Assembly: GCA_964439215.1 (NCBI GenBank)
Contig: CAYTNY010000051.1
Span: 1 to 16,676, forward strand
DNA length: 16,676 nucleotides
Source of the DNA: CAYTNY01 sp964439215
GTDB taxonomy: Bacteria; Oederibacteriota; PGYV01; CAYTNY01
Reading direction: 5' to 3'
Within the stretch, counting starts at the first letter, position 1. Every line of letters starts with the position of its first letter. A program made the translations under genes and the position numbers. Below, piece by piece: positions 14,486-16,676 of the stretch. The notes beneath the pieces were generated by a model. That model had not been told where the DNA came from. It made no database searches and was given only the letters and a program-made list of their open reading frames with translations.

Positions 14486-14836
14486 TTATTCGTCTACGTT
14501 TATAATTTTCTTCAGTATTTCCTGGTCATGCTCCCTCAGAGCCAGAAATTCAAGGCCGAACCGTCCGGAGCTGTCGTCAACCCACCTGATTTCCGCGAAT
14601 ACAACAGTAGGGTCCGAAGAAACACCGGTATTTATCTCAACCCGCAGAACATCTCCGAGGGTTCCCAGCATTTCCCCTTCCACTCTTACGCCGCCGATGC
14701 TGATATCCTTCGTCATTCCTTCTTTTTTAACGGTTTCATCGGTTATTTCTTTGGGAATAAGCTTATAAGATATTTCAAAGCCTTTATCCACTCTCTGGTG
14801 CTTTCTCTTTTCAACAAACATTTTTCCTATAGCCAT
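14486..14836 (-). CDS. PilZ domain protein (probable c-di-GMP receptor)
   Basis: This single-domain PilZ protein has 116 residues. Both cyclic-di-GMP binding motifs are intact: RxxxR at Arg11-Arg15 in EKRKHQR, and [D/N]xSxxG at D44-S46-G49 in DISIGGVRV. The remainder (AEIRWVD, GRFGLEFL) matches the PilZ beta barrel. No partner domain or membrane segment is present, so it probably passes the signal to another protein, which cannot be named from this window. I start at ATG 14834-14836 because GGGAGG lies 6 bases upstream; the frame also opens at a TTG (14840-14842) that directly abuts the same GGGAGG. It has its own strong promoter and a leader of under 20 bases, and tRNA-Glu lies just downstream. 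Confidence 0.93.
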   Translation of the reverse strand: MAIGKMFVEKRKHQRVDKGFEISYKLIPKEITDETVKKEGMTKDISIGGVRVEGEMLGTLGDVLRVEINTGVSSDPTVVFAEIRWVDDSSGRFGLEFLALREHDQEILKKIINVDE

Positions 14837-14842
14837 TTTCAA

Positions 14843-14848
14843 CCTCCC
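14843..14848 (-). promoter_or_regulatory. Ribosome binding site deciding the PilZ start
   Basis: GGGAGG on the minus strand, 6 bases before the ATG at 14834-14836 and with no spacing from the in-frame TTG at 14840-14842. The ATG is the usable start. Confidence 0.75.
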
Positions 14849-14860
14849 CTCTTTTTAATT

Positions 14861-14889
14861 ATTATACCGCTGCACTCTCAAACATTCAA
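14861..14889 (-). promoter_or_regulatory. pilZ (and possibly tRNA-Glu) promoter
   Basis: On the minus strand, TTGAAT (14884-14889) and a perfect TATAAT (14861-14866) are 17 bases apart. Transcription would start near 14854, about 18 bases before the PilZ ATG. It lies in the 73-base gap after the peptide-binding lipoprotein, so pilZ need not be read from that gene. Confidence 0.75.
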
Positions 14890-14909
14890 CAAAAACTTTC
14901 ACCGCCGGT

Positions 14910-16532
14910 TTAATCGGCATACTTTATAAGATCTTCGGGTATATACCATTTTGTGAAATTATACCCTATGCCCGCGGGTTCGGGTTTTATTCCGTGTATT
15001 CTCTTATGAACCGCGGGCAGCGCGAACGGGTTGTATAAAAAAGTATAAGGCGCATCCTCTGATATAAGAGAATGTATCTTTCTGTAGATTTCAGCCCTTT
15101 TTTCCGGGTCATAAACTTCTCTGCCTTCAATGCACAGGCGGTCAACTTCGGGATTGCTGTATGCAATAAAATTAAATTCACCCTCTTTTGTTTTTGATGA
15201 GTGCCATATATCATAACAATCAGGATCCCTTGTCAGGCTCCATCCCATCACAACCGCGTCAAATTTTCTTTTATTTATAAATTCAGTTATAAAAATACTC
15301 CACGCCAGAACACGTATCTCCACTTTTATCCCCAGCTTTGAAAGCTGCTGCTGGGTTATGGCGGCTATTGTTTCACGTTCTTTATTCCCCTGATTTGTCA
15401 TAAGCGTAAATTCAAACGGTTTTCCGTCTTTTTCCAGCATCCCGCTGCTGTTTTTTCTCCATCCCGCTTCATTTAAAAGTTTTTCCGCTTTTTCAATATC
15501 ATATCTGTAATAAGGCACATTTTCATTATAAAACGCGGAGCCGGGTATAAAAGGCCCTGAGATCGGCCGGGCAAGGCCGAGTTTTACATTTTTAATTATT
15601 TCTTTCCTGTTGACCGCATATGACAGGGCCTGCCGTACTTTTTTGTCCGCAAAAAGAGGATTCTCGTTGTTATAGCCTATATATACATACGTAAAAGCCG
15701 GAATCTTAAACTTGTTGAACTTTTTCTTAAACTCCGGCGTATCAGCTCTTGAAAAATAAAGGTCAGAATTTAAAGACATCATATCAACAGAACCTGAGGC
15801 AAGCTCCATAAACTGAACAGACTGATCAGGGATTATTCTGTAAATATAGCGGGAAATATAAGGTTTTCCGTCAAAATAATTTTCATTTGCTTCAAGTTCT
15901 ATCTGGCGCGCTGTCAGCCATTTCTTAAAAACATAGGGTCCTGTGCCGACGGGATTTCTGTTGAATTCCGCGGAATTAAAGTCTTTATCATGGAGAATAT
16001 GACGGGGTATTATAGATGCTCCCCAGTACTGCAGCGCCGGGGCAAAAGGTTTTTCATAATAAACCTCCAGTGTATAATCATCTTTTACAACTACCCGGGA
16101 AACAGGCTCAAAAAGGCTTCTGTAAGCTGTTTTTACACCCGGGTCCATATATTTTTCATACGTGAATTTAACGTCTTCGGCGGTGAAATCCGCGCCGTCG
16201 TGCCATTTCACGCCTTTTTTCAGATGAAAAACAATAAGTTTTCCGTCATCTTTTATTTCCCAGCTTTCAGCAAGGTCGCCGGTAAGTTTAAGGTTTTTGT
16301 CAAATTTAACAAGCCCGTTAAAAATAAGTTCTGTTATATCGGACGAAGAAGAGTCAGAAGCAAGAACAGGATTTAATATTGACGGCTCGCCTATTGAAGA
16401 ATCAATAAGCATCCCGCCGTAAAATGGCTTGTCTTCATATTCATCAGGAATAGAATATCCTGAATCCCGGGAACAACCCGCAGACAAAAAAAATAACCCC
16501 ATAAAAAACATATAAAAATATTTTTTAAGCAT
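14910..16532 (-). CDS. Peptide-binding lipoprotein (SBP family 5)
   Basis: This is a solute-binding protein of the OppA/DppA (family 5) type, which captures peptides or similar ligands outside the inner membrane for an ABC importer. It has 540 residues, a normal length. A lipoprotein signal peptide covers residues 1-19, with basic KK, a hydrophobic run and lipobox LSAGC; Cys20 would be lipidated. Family segments include LAESWEIKDDGKLIVFHLKK at 88-107, KWHDGADFTAEDVKFTY at 109-125, NPVGTGPYVFKKW at 193-205, and KKVRQALSYAVNR. No permease or ATPase gene is next to it, so its transporter must be elsewhere; the ligand is unknown. AGGGG lies about 5 bases before the ATG. Upstream, a TTCTG/CAGAA stem followed by seven T residues at roughly 16554-16573 may be a weak terminator of the preceding gene. 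Confidence 0.95.
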   Translation of the reverse strand: MLKKYFYMFFMGLFFLSAGCSRDSGYSIPDEYEDKPFYGGMLIDSSIGEPSILNPVLASDSSSSDITELIFNGLVKFDKNLKLTGDLAESWEIKDDGKLIVFHLKKGVKWHDGADFTAEDVKFTYEKYMDPGVKTAYRSLFEPVSRVVVKDDYTLEVYYEKPFAPALQYWGASIIPRHILHDKDFNSAEFNRNPVGTGPYVFKKWLTARQIELEANENYFDGKPYISRYIYRIIPDQSVQFMELASGSVDMMSLNSDLYFSRADTPEFKKKFNKFKIPAFTYVYIGYNNENPLFADKKVRQALSYAVNRKEIIKNVKLGLARPISGPFIPGSAFYNENVPYYRYDIEKAEKLLNEAGWRKNSSGMLEKDGKPFEFTLMTNQGNKERETIAAITQQQLSKLGIKVEIRVLAWSIFITEFINKRKFDAVVMGWSLTRDPDCYDIWHSSKTKEGEFNFIAYSNPEVDRLCIEGREVYDPEKRAEIYRKIHSLISEDAPYTFLYNPFALPAVHKRIHGIKPEPAGIGYNFTKWYIPEDLIKYAD

Positions 16533-16595
16533 TAATACCCCTTATCGCGTTAAAAAAACGGTTCTGTTCAGAATACTGTATTTTTTTTATAACGT

Positions 16596-16676
16596 TTACT
16601 GTGCCTGACCGGGAACCGCAGGCTGCTGTCCCTGATCTATGGGCTGTCCCTGATCTATGGGCTGTCCCTGATCTAT
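16596..16676 (-). CDS. C-terminal end of a protein with IDQGQP repeats (partial)
   Basis: Only the last 26 or so codons and the TAA stop (16596-16598) are inside the window; the gene continues past the right edge. The visible part reads as repeated IDQGQP hexapeptides and then QQPAVPGQAQ before the stop. The reading frame is supported by its match to the 18-base DNA repeat, a multiple of three, and by the stop falling just after the repeats. Glutamine/proline-rich tails like this occur at the ends of several short membrane proteins, SecG among them, but nothing visible identifies the gene. Its stop is 63 bases before the lipoprotein ATG. Confidence 0.6.
   Translation of the reverse strand: MDQGQPIDQGQPIDQGQQPAVPGQAQ
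16623..16676. repeat. 18-bp tandem repeat (3 units to the window edge)
   Basis: Three consecutive 18-base units (16623-16640, 16641-16658, 16659-16676). The last two are identical and the first differs at two bases. The array continues to, and probably past, the edge. Each unit encodes one IDQGQ(P/Q) hexapeptide on the minus strand. Near-perfect unit identity suggests recent expansion or slippage. Confidence 0.9.

Overview
This window is a bacterial chromosomal segment of moderate GC (judged by eye). Every convincing gene lies on the minus strand: thirteen complete protein genes, one partial one at the right edge, and one tRNA gene. The gene set points to a diderm bacterium, because there is a lipobox-bearing peptide-binding lipoprotein, a PilZ domain protein, and the rho-rpmE-DUF1385-prfA-prmC order found in several Gram-negative and candidate phyla. 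No marker here fixes the phylum, and I saw no phage, transposon or CRISPR signature.

In transcription order (right to left), the right edge holds the 3' end of a gene whose product ends in IDQGQP repeats. An orphan family-5 peptide-binding lipoprotein follows. Next is a PilZ gene with its own good sigma-70-type promoter, and a tRNA-Glu(CTC) gene begins only 16 bases after its stop. A second clear promoter (TTGACT-17-TATAGT) opens the rho operon. That operon holds rho, rpmE (zinc-type L31), a DUF1385 membrane protein, prfA (RF1) and prmC (RF1/RF2 glutamine methyltransferase); the last three overlap by a few bases.

The middle holds gap (GAPDH) and a short-chain dehydrogenase. A bacterial relative of archaeal/eukaryotic release factor 1 comes next (baeRF group, which includes Balon-type hibernation factors). 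A 367-base noncoding stretch follows, carrying two near-identical 50-base direct repeats. The left part holds dnaE (polymerase III alpha with all nine PHP metal ligands) and prfC (RF3). prfC is coupled by ATGA to an uncharacterised uridine-kinase-like gene, which ends at a strong intrinsic terminator.

Functionally the window is weighted toward ending transcription and translation: Rho, RF1, the enzyme that modifies RF1, RF3, and an eRF1-like factor that may act on idle or stalled ribosomes. Most of it is ordinary housekeeping. The parts most worth a second look are the eRF1-like gene and its surroundings, the paired repeat element, the pilZ-tRNA arrangement, and the kinase-like gene fused to prfC by translational coupling.
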